A stretch of DNA of 32,311 nucleotides from Anaerolineae bacterium CFX9. Lineage in GTDB: Bacteria; Chloroflexota; Anaerolineae; Aggregatilineales; Phototrophicaceae. The DNA is taken from NCBI GenBank assembly GCA_030263515.1, contig SZPD01000004.1:1-32311 (forward strand), in the 5' to 3' direction. The stretch's first letter is position 1. Every line of letters begins with the position of its first letter. The position numbers and the translations under genes were made by a program. Positions 7,282 through 16,813 of this stretch are shown one piece after another. The notes beneath the pieces were generated by a model. That model was given only the letters and a program-made list of their open reading frames with translations, ran no database searches and was not told the origin of the DNA.

Positions 7282-8229
7282 TTAGTCGCCCCGCATCCGT
7301 TCAAGTTCAAGATCCAGCAGGCGCTCTCCTTCAACCGCGACGCAGATATTGACTTTCGGGCGTCCTTCCCAGGGTGCGCGCGGGCGTTCTCCCAGGTTCG
7401 GCCATGTCTTGCCTCGGCTGATCCCGCTGTCTGTATCCACACGCACCGCGCTCTGCACGACGGTGAACAGGGTGGGATCGATCAGATAGGCGATCGCCGA
7501 CGAGTCATGAACGAAGATGCCGTCGGTGTTATAGGTGCTTTCAAAGAAGTCGATATACACCGGCAGGATGCGCACGATGTGCTGCGCCATCGGATTGTTG
7601 ATCTTTTTGTACTCGTCGAGGTGCGCCTTGGTCGCCTTGACCTCATGCGTCACATCCAGCCCGACCATCGTCACCTGCCAGGGCGCGCCAAACACGACAT
7701 CAGCGGCTTCGGCATCGTTGAGGATATTCGCTTCAGCGGCGGGTGATGCGTTGCCCGGTCCCAATGCGTTGCCGCCCATCAGCACAACTTCCTTCACATT
7801 CTGGGCGATGCGCGGTTCCATGCGCAGTGCCAGCGCGATATTGCTCAGCGGACCGACGGGGACGAGCGTGATCTCTCCTGGATTGCTCATCACGGTGTCG
7901 ATGATGAACTGCGCCGCGCTCTTGTCGATGGCTTTTGTGGTGGGAGGCGGCAGAAAGACGTTGCCCTGACCATCCTCGCCGTGAACATAAGGCACGGGGC
8001 CCCGGTAAGGATGTGCCAGCGGATCATCGACCCCCTTTGCAACCGGGATATCGGTTCGCCCGGCGATCTCCAGCAGGCGCAGCGCGTTGGTGGTGGCCAG
8101 GCTGGTATGTACGTTGCCGAAGATCGTCGTCAGACCGACGACTTCCAGTTCTGGTGAGCGCAGGGCGAAATAAATCGCCATGGCGTCGTCGATGCCGGGA
8201 TCCGTGTCGATGATGATTTTTCTTGGCAT
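7282..8229 (-). CDS. Inosine-uridine preferring nucleoside hydrolase (paralog 2, canonical)
   Basis: Hydrolyses ribonucleosides to free base and ribose in the cytoplasm. The 315-aa protein keeps all hallmark residues: DTDPGIDDA (Asp8, Asp10, Asp14, Asp15) for Ca2+, GPLSNIA, AAEANILNDAEAA for ribose contacts, and VHDSSAIAY with His241-Asp242, the catalytic His and Ca2+ ligand of inosine-uridine enzymes such as the Crithidia protein. It is the last gene of an apparent eight-gene operon that begins with a BMP-type nucleoside importer. It starts 5 bases after the YjbQ stop with AGGGGTAAGG as ribosome site. Ribose released here would suit the PfkB kinase two genes upstream. Confidence 0.93.
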   Translation of the reverse strand: MPRKIIIDTDPGIDDAMAIYFALRSPELEVVGLTTIFGNVHTSLATTNALRLLEIAGRTDIPVAKGVDDPLAHPYRGPVPYVHGEDGQGNVFLPPPTTKAIDKSAAQFIIDTVMSNPGEITLVPVGPLSNIALALRMEPRIAQNVKEVVLMGGNALGPGNASPAAEANILNDAEAADVVFGAPWQVTMVGLDVTHEVKATKAHLDEYKKINNPMAQHIVRILPVYIDFFESTYNTDGIFVHDSSAIAYLIDPTLFTVVQSAVRVDTDSGISRGKTWPNLGERPRAPWEGRPKVNICVAVEGERLLDLELERMRGD

Positions 8230-8234
8230 ATGCC

Positions 8235-8645
8235 TTACCCCTGTATGATCTTGATGTTCACGCGCCGCTTGCGCGGTCCATCGAATTCAAAAAACAGAAT
8301 GCTCTGTGATCCGCCGAGTACCAGCCTTCCATCGGCGATGATCAGTGTGGCGCTGTGCCCGATCAGCGCCGCCTTGATGTGCCCGGCGGCGTCCGCAGGT
8401 GTATCGTACTGGTGATGAAAATCAACCCGTTTCGGAACCAGCCGCTGAAGTTCCTCGATCATGTCGGTGGGGGTTGCCGGGTCGAGCGCCGAATTGATCG
8501 TCAGCGCGGCAGTGGTATGAGGTACGAACAGCGCACAGATTCCGTCGCGGATGCCGCTTTCTGCGATCTTCTCACGGATGGGGGCGGTGATGTCGATCAG
8601 CGATTCACCTTCCGGCGTTGCCAGGTCGAGGTACATATGCATCAT
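8235..8645 (-). CDS. yjbQ: YjbQ/UPF0047 family protein (secondary thiamine-phosphate synthase type)
   Basis: Small cytoplasmic protein of the YjbQ (UPF0047) family, some members of which show weak thiamine-phosphate synthase activity; its true role is unsettled. Family motifs are clear: VPHTTAALTIN, NSALDPATPTD, DTPADAAGHIKAALIG with the conserved His, and LGGSQSILFFEFDGPRKRRV at the end. The ATG at 8645 overlaps the stop of the kinase gene as TGATG and has GGAG ahead; an in-frame ATG at 8642 is equally possible. The product is 135-136 aa, normal length. Placement inside a nucleoside-catabolism operon, between a sugar kinase and a nucleoside hydrolase, is notable. It could act on a phosphate-ester or base by-product, but that is a guess. 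Confidence 0.88.
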   Translation of the reverse strand: MMHMYLDLATPEGESLIDITAPIREKIAESGIRDGICALFVPHTTAALTINSALDPATPTDMIEELQRLVPKRVDFHHQYDTPADAAGHIKAALIGHSATLIIADGRLVLGGSQSILFFEFDGPRKRRVNIKIIQG

Positions 8646-9589
8646 CAAAACTCCAGACTCACTTGTTCTTGGCTGAGCACCGCTGAAACTTCATCACGGG
8701 TGGGGGCGTTGCGCCCGGCGGCAACTTTTTTCACACAGGCGGCTCCCATCGCATTGGCGAGCGTCGCAGCATCCTTGAGCGACATGCCGCGCAGCCTGCC
8801 GTGAATGAATGCCGCATTGAAACAGTCGCCCGCGCCAACCGTATCGACGACCTCGACCTTGAAGCTGGGCACGTCGATGCGTCCGCCGTCAGTGATCAGC
8901 GCGCAGCCATCGCCGCCGCGCTTCATCACAATGGTGCGGATGCCCATGCCGAGCAGATCTTCAAACGCGGCCTCGCCTGCCAGACCGAGGGTCACAAGCG
9001 GGATCTCATCTTCTGTGGACATCAGCACCGTGACGTAGCGCAGCATCCTGCGCAGCCGCTCCAGATCGGCATGGGCGGCGGGCGGTCCCACATCAAAATA
9101 GATCGGGATATTCAGCTCGTGTGCGCGGCGGACGGCTGTATCAACCACTTCGACGATCTGCGTCTCCAGCAGCGTGTAGCCCTGGAAGAAGATCGCCCCC
9201 GCTGAGCGGATGATGGCGTCAATTTCCTCGGTGTACGGGGCGGGGGAACCAGATGCCATGTGACCGATGAACGTGTGAACTTTCTCTTTGGGATCGATCA
9301 GGTCAAGGACGACCGCGCTGGTTGAACCCGGCGCGATGAAGATGCCGCGCGTATCGACCCCTTCCTGTTTCAGCACATCGATCAGCAGCGTGCCGAAGAT
9401 GTCATCGCCAACCGCGCCAACCGCCTGAATCTCCGCGCCGAGATGTTTTGCCGCCAGCAGGAAGTTGCAGCCGCCGCCCGGCTCAGGACGGATGGGCGGC
9501 ACTTCCTGATGATCAAAGGGGATGACGGGCAGTTTCACCGGGCAGATCAGGTCAAGGACGAGATCGCCGAGTGAGACGATCGTGCTCAT
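8645..9589 (-). CDS. PfkB-family carbohydrate kinase (ribokinase-like)
   Basis: Cytoplasmic ATP-dependent sugar or nucleoside kinase of the ribokinase fold. The N-terminal PfkB region has VSLGDLVLDLI and the Gly-rich EPGGGCNFLLAAKHLGA. The C-terminal signature VDTVGAGDCFNAAF (residues 248-261) contains the anion-hole Gly residues and catalytic Asp255, so unlike the kinase at 3984-4898 it should be active. At 314 aa it has the usual length. Its ATG overlaps the stop of the ADP-ribosylglycohydrolase gene (ATGA) and its own stop overlaps the YjbQ start, so translation is probably coupled. Ribose from the neighbouring nucleoside hydrolase is the obvious candidate substrate; a nucleoside or another ribosyl sugar is also possible. 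Confidence 0.92.
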   Translation of the reverse strand: MSTIVSLGDLVLDLICPVKLPVIPFDHQEVPPIRPEPGGGCNFLLAAKHLGAEIQAVGAVGDDIFGTLLIDVLKQEGVDTRGIFIAPGSTSAVVLDLIDPKEKVHTFIGHMASGSPAPYTEEIDAIIRSAGAIFFQGYTLLETQIVEVVDTAVRRAHELNIPIYFDVGPPAAHADLERLRRMLRYVTVLMSTEDEIPLVTLGLAGEAAFEDLLGMGIRTIVMKRGGDGCALITDGGRIDVPSFKVEVVDTVGAGDCFNAAFIHGRLRGMSLKDAATLANAMGAACVKKVAAGRNAPTRDEVSAVLSQEQVSLEF

Positions 9590-10599
9590 GCCCGCCCCGC
9601 CAGTGCCAGCCGCTCAATGCCGTCAGCCAGGCTCCGAACGTGGTATGACTGGAAGATGGGATCCTGTTCGAGCGTGTCGATCCAGCTTTGCTCGAACGCA
9701 TCAATGCCATTCCATGCGCCCGCGATGGCGCAGGCGATCGCTGCGATGGTATCCGCATCTCCTGCCAGATTGGCCGCCTTGATCGCCGTTTCCCGCAGGT
9801 CGCCGCCGGTCAGCGCCAGCACGCCGAAGGCGCAGCCGACTGTCTCTGCAATTGGCAGTCCCGCGCCGACGCTCTCATGCATCTCGATCAGCACTGCCAG
9901 CGGATCTGCGCCGCGGCCACGCCGGGCGATCTCCACAGCCTGCTCGATCTTGCGCGTCACCGAAGTCGCAAACCAGCGGCTGCCTTTGGATTTCCCCAGT
10001 TCAGCGCCCATGATCCCTGCGGCAATGATGCCGTCGAGTGTGGCATCATCACGGGTGGCAACCGAGACGGCGGCAGCGACGGCCGCCGCTCCGCTCACGG
10101 CGAGCGTGGTGTTGTGCGTCGGAATGGCGGAGATATGCGCCAGGTCAGCGGCGCGAACCGGATCGCCGGCCGCGATCAGCCCGACGACGGAAACGCGCAT
10201 GGCGGCTCCGTTGGTATCGCCCCAACTGCCGGCAGTTTCCGGCGCGACGCCGCGCTTGAGCGCCTGAACGCCCCGGCGCGTGCTCGGTCCGACGTACAGC
10301 GATTCGTCGCCGCCTGTGCGGTCATACCATGCGATGATCGCCTCAACAGAGGCTTGCACGTTGACTTCGCCATGCCGGATATAGGCTTCCGCCAGAGAAA
10401 AAGCCTGTTCGCTGTCATCCGTGATGCGACCCGCAGGCAGACCCTTGTGAACGTGATGGTCGTCCGGCGCGGGCAGCATCGTCTCGATCCAGCCGAACTT
10501 CTCAAACGTCATTCGCGGGTCAAAATAGGCGGGCATACCCCAGGCGTCTCCGAGCGCTTGCCCGTACAGCCCGCCCAGGATTTTTGCTTTCAGCGTCAT
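9586..10599 (-). CDS. ADP-ribosylglycohydrolase family protein
   Basis: All-alpha, metal-dependent (usually Mg2+) hydrolase of the ADP-ribosylglycohydrolase (DraG/ARH) family, which removes ADP-ribose from proteins or splits related ribosyl compounds. GRITDDSEQAF (near 58-68) supplies the N-terminal metal-binding TDD. LAGDADTIAAIACAIAGAWNG near the C-terminus supplies the GDxDT metal site. The start at 10599 (MTLKAKILGGLYGQALGDAWG) has AGAGGAAAT about 10 bases ahead and begins exactly at the family N-terminal helix, giving 337 aa; an upstream extension of this frame has no family sequence. Clustering with a nucleoside importer, a ribokinase-like enzyme and a nucleoside hydrolase suggests a small-molecule substrate (ADP-ribose or a riboside) over a protein substrate. 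Confidence 0.9.
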   Translation of the reverse strand: MTLKAKILGGLYGQALGDAWGMPAYFDPRMTFEKFGWIETMLPAPDDHHVHKGLPAGRITDDSEQAFSLAEAYIRHGEVNVQASVEAIIAWYDRTGGDESLYVGPSTRRGVQALKRGVAPETAGSWGDTNGAAMRVSVVGLIAAGDPVRAADLAHISAIPTHNTTLAVSGAAAVAAAVSVATRDDATLDGIIAAGIMGAELGKSKGSRWFATSVTRKIEQAVEIARRGRGADPLAVLIEMHESVGAGLPIAETVGCAFGVLALTGGDLRETAIKAANLAGDADTIAAIACAIAGAWNGIDAFEQSWIDTLEQDPIFQSYHVRSLADGIERLALAGRA

Positions 10600-10705
10600 A
10601 AAATGATTTCCTCTGTGATGGATAGATAAGCCGATATTGGAACGCACCGGCTGCATTCCACACAAGTTAATGGACTGATCGTTGTTTGCCCGACAGTTAT
10701 CCGGT
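10600..10705. other. Gap between permease 2 and the ADP-ribosylglycohydrolase gene
   Basis: This 106-bp stretch is the largest gap inside the nucleoside operon. I found neither a convincing terminator nor a promoter pair, so read-through from the transporter genes into the catabolic genes is the simplest view. Confidence 0.35.
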
Positions 10706-12124
10706 TCAGGCGGTAGCGATCGCCGGGCGCGAGCCGCGCAGCAGCCGCCAGCCGCCCAGTGCAAACCAGACCGCCGCGCCCAGCGCCACGCCCAGCGCGA
10801 CGGCGGCCGGGGCCGGGAAGAACAGCGACAGGAAGAGCGACAGATAGACGCCGAGCGAAATAGTTGATACGCCGAGGCTGAAGGTCGCCCGCGCAGAGAT
10901 GCGTTCCACCTGCATGATGAACGGAACGCCCATCGCCACCAGCGCAATCGAGACCACGGCGATCACAATCGCGATCGGGTAGGCGTTGGATACGCCGCCA
11001 AAGGCGTTCGGACCTGCAAACAGGCTGATCGCCAGCACGATGCCGATGATCGCGATCATGGTCATCAGCACATGCAGGACGCTTAGCCGCTGGATCACGC
11101 GCCAGAAGCCCGCGTCGAAGCCTTCGCCCTGCGCAGCCCGGAGCGCGCGCACACGCCGGGTCTGCTGGAGCTGGAGCGCATAGATCACCAGCGCCATGAT
11201 CGTGGCGATATACGGAACCATTTGCGGGATCTGCGATGGAATCTGAAGGGAACCGATACGGATCGCCAGCGCATCGAAGAAACCGAAGATCAGCGAGGCG
11301 ATGCCCGTTCCATACGGGTTATTCCCCCCCAGCAGCGGCGTGGCCAGGGCGATGAAGCCGCGCCCCGATGTCATATCGCGCTGAAAGAGATTCAGATAGC
11401 CCATGCTCATGTGAATGCCGCCCAGCCCCGCGAACATGCCGCTGAGGATCAGCGCGGCGAAGCGCGTCCGCTGGACATTGATGCCGACGCTTTCCGCTGC
11501 CGACGGATTCTCGCCGCTGGCGCGCAGGTGCATGCCGAACGGCGTGCGATAGAGCAGAAAAGCGACGAATGGCACGCTCAGGAAGGCGATCCACGTCATC
11601 ACGCTCTGGTTGTTGAACACGCCGTAAATGAAACCGCCGATGATCGGGATCTGGTTGATGAACTGTGGAAGCTGAATGAACGGCATACTCAGGCTGGCGA
11701 GGGTGCTGGTGTTGCCACGGTCGCCCGTTAGCTCGAACATGATCGCAACAGTGGCTGACGATCCGAGGATGTTGATCGCCAGACCGGAAAGGATCAGCTC
11801 GGTTTTCAGGCGAAGATGGAAGAAGCCGAGCAGCAGTGCCATCGTGATGGCGACGAAGACGCCGCCGATCATGCCGAGCCAGGGGCCGATCGCCCTGCCA
11901 GTTTCGACGCCGAACCACTGCTGCGAATACGCGCTCAGGACGACCCCCGTGAACGCCGAGCCGAGCATCATGCCTTCCAGACCGATATTGATGACACCTG
12001 CGCGTTCGCTGATCAGCGCGCCGAGCGAGGGCAGCAGGATCGGGGTGGCGACTCGCAGCATACTGGCGAGGAACGCCGCACTGAAGATACCCTGGATCAC
12101 ACTGTCAAAGGTTGACTGGTTCAT
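10706..12124 (-). CDS. Nucleoside ABC transporter permease 2 (NupQ/YufQ-like) with C-terminal membrane extension
   Basis: Second permease of a BMP/NupOPQ-type nucleoside importer (branched-chain-amino-acid/ribose-type permease family). The core spans about residues 15-325 and shows SERAGVINIGLEGMM (residues 39-53), GLAINILGSSATV, RASGENPSAAESVGI and GLGGIHMS, typical of this half-transporter. Relatives are about 310 aa; this one has 472. The extra part (about 336-472) contains four hydrophobic segments, near 348-368, 383-405, 415-436 and 440-460, and is not a standard part of the family. ATG 12124 has GAGGAGAGG close ahead and lies 12 bases after the first permease gene. It probably pairs with that larger permease. 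Confidence 0.88.
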   Translation of the reverse strand: MNQSTFDSVIQGIFSAAFLASMLRVATPILLPSLGALISERAGVINIGLEGMMLGSAFTGVVLSAYSQQWFGVETGRAIGPWLGMIGGVFVAITMALLLGFFHLRLKTELILSGLAINILGSSATVAIMFELTGDRGNTSTLASLSMPFIQLPQFINQIPIIGGFIYGVFNNQSVMTWIAFLSVPFVAFLLYRTPFGMHLRASGENPSAAESVGINVQRTRFAALILSGMFAGLGGIHMSMGYLNLFQRDMTSGRGFIALATPLLGGNNPYGTGIASLIFGFFDALAIRIGSLQIPSQIPQMVPYIATIMALVIYALQLQQTRRVRALRAAQGEGFDAGFWRVIQRLSVLHVLMTMIAIIGIVLAISLFAGPNAFGGVSNAYPIAIVIAVVSIALVAMGVPFIMQVERISARATFSLGVSTISLGVYLSLFLSLFFPAPAAVALGVALGAAVWFALGGWRLLRGSRPAIATA

Positions 12125-12136
12125 GCCTCTCCTCGC

Positions 12137-13858
12137 TTAGCTTTCTGCCGCGGGCGCTGCCTGAGGCGCTGGCAGATGAGATTCAGCGGCTTTGCGCATC
12201 TGGCGGCGGTTCTGGAAGAACGTCACCAGCGCTTCTGCGGTGATCAGCAGGATGATGACCGCCTGAATGATACGCACGACTTCAAAACTGACATTGGCGT
12301 CACGTTCCATGAATTGCGCCCCGGCGCGCAGATAAGCGTAGAGCATGCCTGTGAACGGGATCACCAGGGGGTTGTTACGCGCCAGCAGCGCCACGACCAC
12401 GCCTTCAAACGCCAGACCGAGCGAGATGTTGAGCAGGAGCTGCCGGTGAATACCCATGCTGAGATGCGCGCCAGCCAGCCCCGCGATGATGCCGCTGACA
12501 GCCATCGAGAGCATGATCGTTCGCCGCGTGTTGATGCCGCCGTAAGCGGCAAATTTCAGGTTAGCCCCGACCATGCGAATTTCATAGCCGAGTGGGGTGC
12601 GCGTGACCAGGAACCATACCGCCAGCACCGCCGCGATCACCAGAAAGACGGCGATGGTCACCTGCGTTCCCTGCACGATGACGGGCAGTTGGCCGGATGG
12701 AGCAAAATTCTCGGAGGCGATATAGCCTTCCTGCGGCGGCTTGAGCTGGAAGGTGAGCACAAATTCGTAGAAACGGATGGCGATCGTGTTCAGCATCAGC
12801 GTCGCCACCAGCTCATTAGCCCCCAGATAGGCTTTCAGGATACCGGGGATCATCCCCCATAAAAATCCTGCCGTCATCGCGGCGACCAGCGCAACCGGGA
12901 TCATCACCAGCGGCGGCAGCGATGAACCTAACGCCAGGACCACGATACCGCTGATCAGCGCGCCGAGATAGAGCTGACCCTCTGCGCCGAGGCTGAACTG
13001 CCGAGCGCGGAAGACGACCGCGATCGCCAGACCGACGATGATCAGCGAAAGCGCGTCCTGAATCCACACTGCCCAGCGGTTGACGCGCCCCAGCGCGCCA
13101 AACAGGAAGGCGTCGTAGGCGCGGTTGGTTGCCCCGACCGCTTCTCCGAGGATCGTGCTGATTTCCAGCGGCTCCGGCGTGGTATAGATAGTGTAGAGTC
13201 CATCTGCCGGTAGGGTGAAATTCTCGATCACCGCGTCAGTTTCGGAACGAACATCCTGTTCGCGGTAGATCTCAAGCTGTTCGGGGGTGGTGCTGGTTTC
13301 GAAGGCGAGCTGACTGCCATCCGGGCCGAGCAGCGCCACCTGCAAGTCAACCGTTGAACGGCGGTTGGCGACATATGCCAGAATGGTGACGACATCTCCC
13401 TGCCGTCCTTCGAAGGTGTAACTGGCTTCTGTGACCGGGTTCCGCGCGCCGCGCTGATTGAAGTTATCGCCCCGTGTCCGCCCATATTCCAGATCTGCAT
13501 CGTTATTTTCGATCGGCTCGACATCGCTCAGCAGCGTCACGCGGAATTCACCCTGGATATAGCGGTTTGCGGTATCCAGGTTGAAAGCCACCGTGACCAG
13601 GTAGCCGAGGACCAGCGCCAGCGCAACCGTGAGCAGCACGCGGAGCGCTCCCCACTTCAACTGGACGATGAACAGCGCAACGCTGATCCCCGCCAGCGCG
13701 TTGACGAACAGGATGCTCAGGTAATCTGGCGTTGATGTGATCGTCCCGATCAGATCATCCGTCCCCGGACCACCGAACACCCGGTAGCTGATGAATGCCG
13801 TGATGATGACAGCGACAACCACGGCAAACGCATACAACCCAATCTGATTTCGTTTCAT
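12137..13858 (-). CDS. Nucleoside ABC transporter permease 1 (NupP/YufP-like) with PPC-like ectodomain
   Basis: First permease of the nucleoside importer. The C-terminal two thirds (about 265-550) is the conserved permease: VVFRARQFSLGAEGQLYLGA, LGANELVATLMLNTIA, RMVGANLKFAAYGGI, SGIIAGLAGAHLSMG. The N-terminus is unusual: three hydrophobic segments (8-28, 47-66, 70-92) and then a polar region of about 150 residues (93-250). Inside it, residues 145-218 resemble a pre-peptidase C-terminal (PPC) beta-sandwich: ASYTFEGRQGDVVTI, LQVALLGPDGSQLAF, and IENFTLPADGLYTIY. The region is probably extracellular. Relatives are near 350 aa; this is 573. AGGTGA precedes ATG 13858, 24 bases after the ATPase stop. 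Confidence 0.87.
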   Translation of the reverse strand: MKRNQIGLYAFAVVVAVIITAFISYRVFGGPGTDDLIGTITSTPDYLSILFVNALAGISVALFIVQLKWGALRVLLTVALALVLGYLVTVAFNLDTANRYIQGEFRVTLLSDVEPIENNDADLEYGRTRGDNFNQRGARNPVTEASYTFEGRQGDVVTILAYVANRRSTVDLQVALLGPDGSQLAFETSTTPEQLEIYREQDVRSETDAVIENFTLPADGLYTIYTTPEPLEISTILGEAVGATNRAYDAFLFGALGRVNRWAVWIQDALSLIIVGLAIAVVFRARQFSLGAEGQLYLGALISGIVVLALGSSLPPLVMIPVALVAAMTAGFLWGMIPGILKAYLGANELVATLMLNTIAIRFYEFVLTFQLKPPQEGYIASENFAPSGQLPVIVQGTQVTIAVFLVIAAVLAVWFLVTRTPLGYEIRMVGANLKFAAYGGINTRRTIMLSMAVSGIIAGLAGAHLSMGIHRQLLLNISLGLAFEGVVVALLARNNPLVIPFTGMLYAYLRAGAQFMERDANVSFEVVRIIQAVIILLITAEALVTFFQNRRQMRKAAESHLPAPQAAPAAES

Positions 13859-13882
13859 ACGTCACCTGCCCGGTAGGGCACG

Positions 13883-15424
<1,542 letters not shown>

Positions 15425-15465
15425 GTTGTTCGCCAGAAGCTTGCAGGCAGGGTAATTATGGCGGT

Positions 15466-15492
15466 GGGGGAGGGTGTCGCTCACCCTCCCCC
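15466..15492 (-). terminator. Intercistronic stem-loop between binding protein and ATPase
   Basis: A perfect 11-bp G/C-rich stem (GGGGGAGGGTG / CACCCTCCCCC) with a 5-nt loop lies in the 101-bp gap after the binding-protein gene. In the direction of transcription no U-run follows it; the T-run lies before it. It is best read as an mRNA 3'-end stabiliser or a partial terminator that keeps the binding protein more abundant than the rest of the transporter. Confidence 0.55.
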
Positions 15493-15525
15493 GAAAAAAT
15501 CATGCAGTCTGTTTTGCCGCTAACC

Positions 15526-16671
15526 CTACATCGCTGCCGCGACGTCGAAATCGGTTTCCGGCATATTGGCGCAGCCCATGCCGACGGTGGCAGGGTTGTC
15601 CGGCGAGAAGACGCTGATGACCGAGATATCGCCAGCGATGACCGCTTCTTCAACCGCCGCAATCAGATCCTGAATTTCCTGCGGAGTGGCTTCAGTGTAG
15701 ATGTCATTGTAGGCGAGACCGACGCCGCCCTCAGCAATACCGAGACCTTCAACCTGACCCACCGGCAGTTCGCCGTCCAGGTACAGCCCGATGGCACGAT
15801 ACAGCGAGACATCGACATTCTTCATCATGCTGGTGAGAATGCGCTCTGCCTGCTCAGGGTTGGTGTCGAGGATGATGGTCGCCTGGTCGCTGTCAACACC
15901 GATCGCATAGCGTCCCTGCTCCTGCGCGGCTTCAAAGACGCCGACGCCCGTGCCACCCGCGATCTGGAAGACGATGCTGGCGTTCTGCTCGAACATCGCC
16001 AGTGCAATTTCCTTGCCGCGCGCCGGGTCATTCCAGCCGCCGGCATACTGCACCAGAACCTGCGAGTTCGGGTTCACGAGGCATGCGCCCTGCTCATAGC
16101 CGACGATGAAGTCGTTGATGACCGGGATGTCCTGTCCACCGACTGCGCCGAGAACCGGGTTCTCCTGGCGCAGCGCTTCCGGCAGACCCATCTGCGTCAT
16201 CGCCGCGGCATACACACCCGCCAGGAACGAGCCTTCGTTCTGGTTGTAGGTGATCGAGTAGACGTTGGCACAGCCTTCCACGCACAGCGCCGGGTCGTCA
16301 TACGGCATCGGGGCATCGTAGAAGATGAACGTCTTGTCTGGATACAGGTGCGCGCGCGAAGCCAGGAAGTCAATCATCTGGAAGGTTCCTGCGATCAGGA
16401 TGTCATAGTTGTCCACATCCGACATCGCGTCCGCCAGCCCGGTTTCCCAGTTCGCCGGGTCAATGCCCAGCTCAACGGTATTCACGTCGGCGTCATATTC
16501 ATCCATGACCATGTCCATGCCGCGCTGTCCACTGTCGAAGAACGACTTGTCACCCAGCACGCCATTGACGACATAGGTGATCCGCAGGGGTTCATCCTGC
16601 GCCATCACAGACGCGGCGGTCAGAACCGTCGCCATTGCGAGAAGGAGAACTACCAGCAACGCTTTCTTCAT
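15526..16671 (-). CDS. BMP-family nucleoside-binding protein (PnrA/NupN-like)
   Basis: Extracellular binding component of the nucleoside importer, of the basic membrane protein (BMP/PnrA) family, which binds purine nucleosides in characterised members. A signal peptide (MKKALLVVLLLAMATVLTA, cut near VMA-Q) is evident, but there is no lipobox Cys, unlike many BMP proteins. The fold signature is clear: ITYVVNGVLGDKSFFDSGQR at the N-terminus, then SITYNQNEGSFLAGVYAA, VLGAVGGQDIPVINDFIVGY, QIAGGTGVGVFEAAQEQGRY and GVDSDQ. AAAGGGA precedes ATG 16671. It is the first gene of the operon and has its own promoter. 381 aa is in the family range. Confidence 0.93.
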   Translation of the reverse strand: MKKALLVVLLLAMATVLTAASVMAQDEPLRITYVVNGVLGDKSFFDSGQRGMDMVMDEYDADVNTVELGIDPANWETGLADAMSDVDNYDILIAGTFQMIDFLASRAHLYPDKTFIFYDAPMPYDDPALCVEGCANVYSITYNQNEGSFLAGVYAAAMTQMGLPEALRQENPVLGAVGGQDIPVINDFIVGYEQGACLVNPNSQVLVQYAGGWNDPARGKEIALAMFEQNASIVFQIAGGTGVGVFEAAQEQGRYAIGVDSDQATIILDTNPEQAERILTSMMKNVDVSLYRAIGLYLDGELPVGQVEGLGIAEGGVGLAYNDIYTEATPQEIQDLIAAVEEAVIAGDISVISVFSPDNPATVGMGCANMPETDFDVAAAM

Positions 16672-16731
16672 CTGAATCCCTTTCTGACGTATCCCGACGA
16701 CGAGCGAGGAATGTCCGTCGTTCTGCGGCTA

Positions 16732-16761
16732 AATGTACCTTAATGGTCGATGAGTTGTCAA
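16732..16761 (-). promoter_or_regulatory. Sigma70-type promoter of the nucleoside importer operon
   Basis: Read on the minus strand, a perfect TTGACA (16756-16761) is followed after 18 bases by TACATT (16732-16737). Transcription would start near 16725 and give a leader of about 55 bases before the BMP gene. The leader contains a short ACGACG/CGTCGT inverted repeat. The promoter lies in the 142-bp gap after the M42 peptidase gene, so the two minus-strand operons can be expressed independently. Confidence 0.65.
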
Positions 16762-16813
16762 ACAGTTTTACGTGAAGAAATGTAAGTTTTTCCGCCGTTT
16801 ACCCTCCGCGTGA

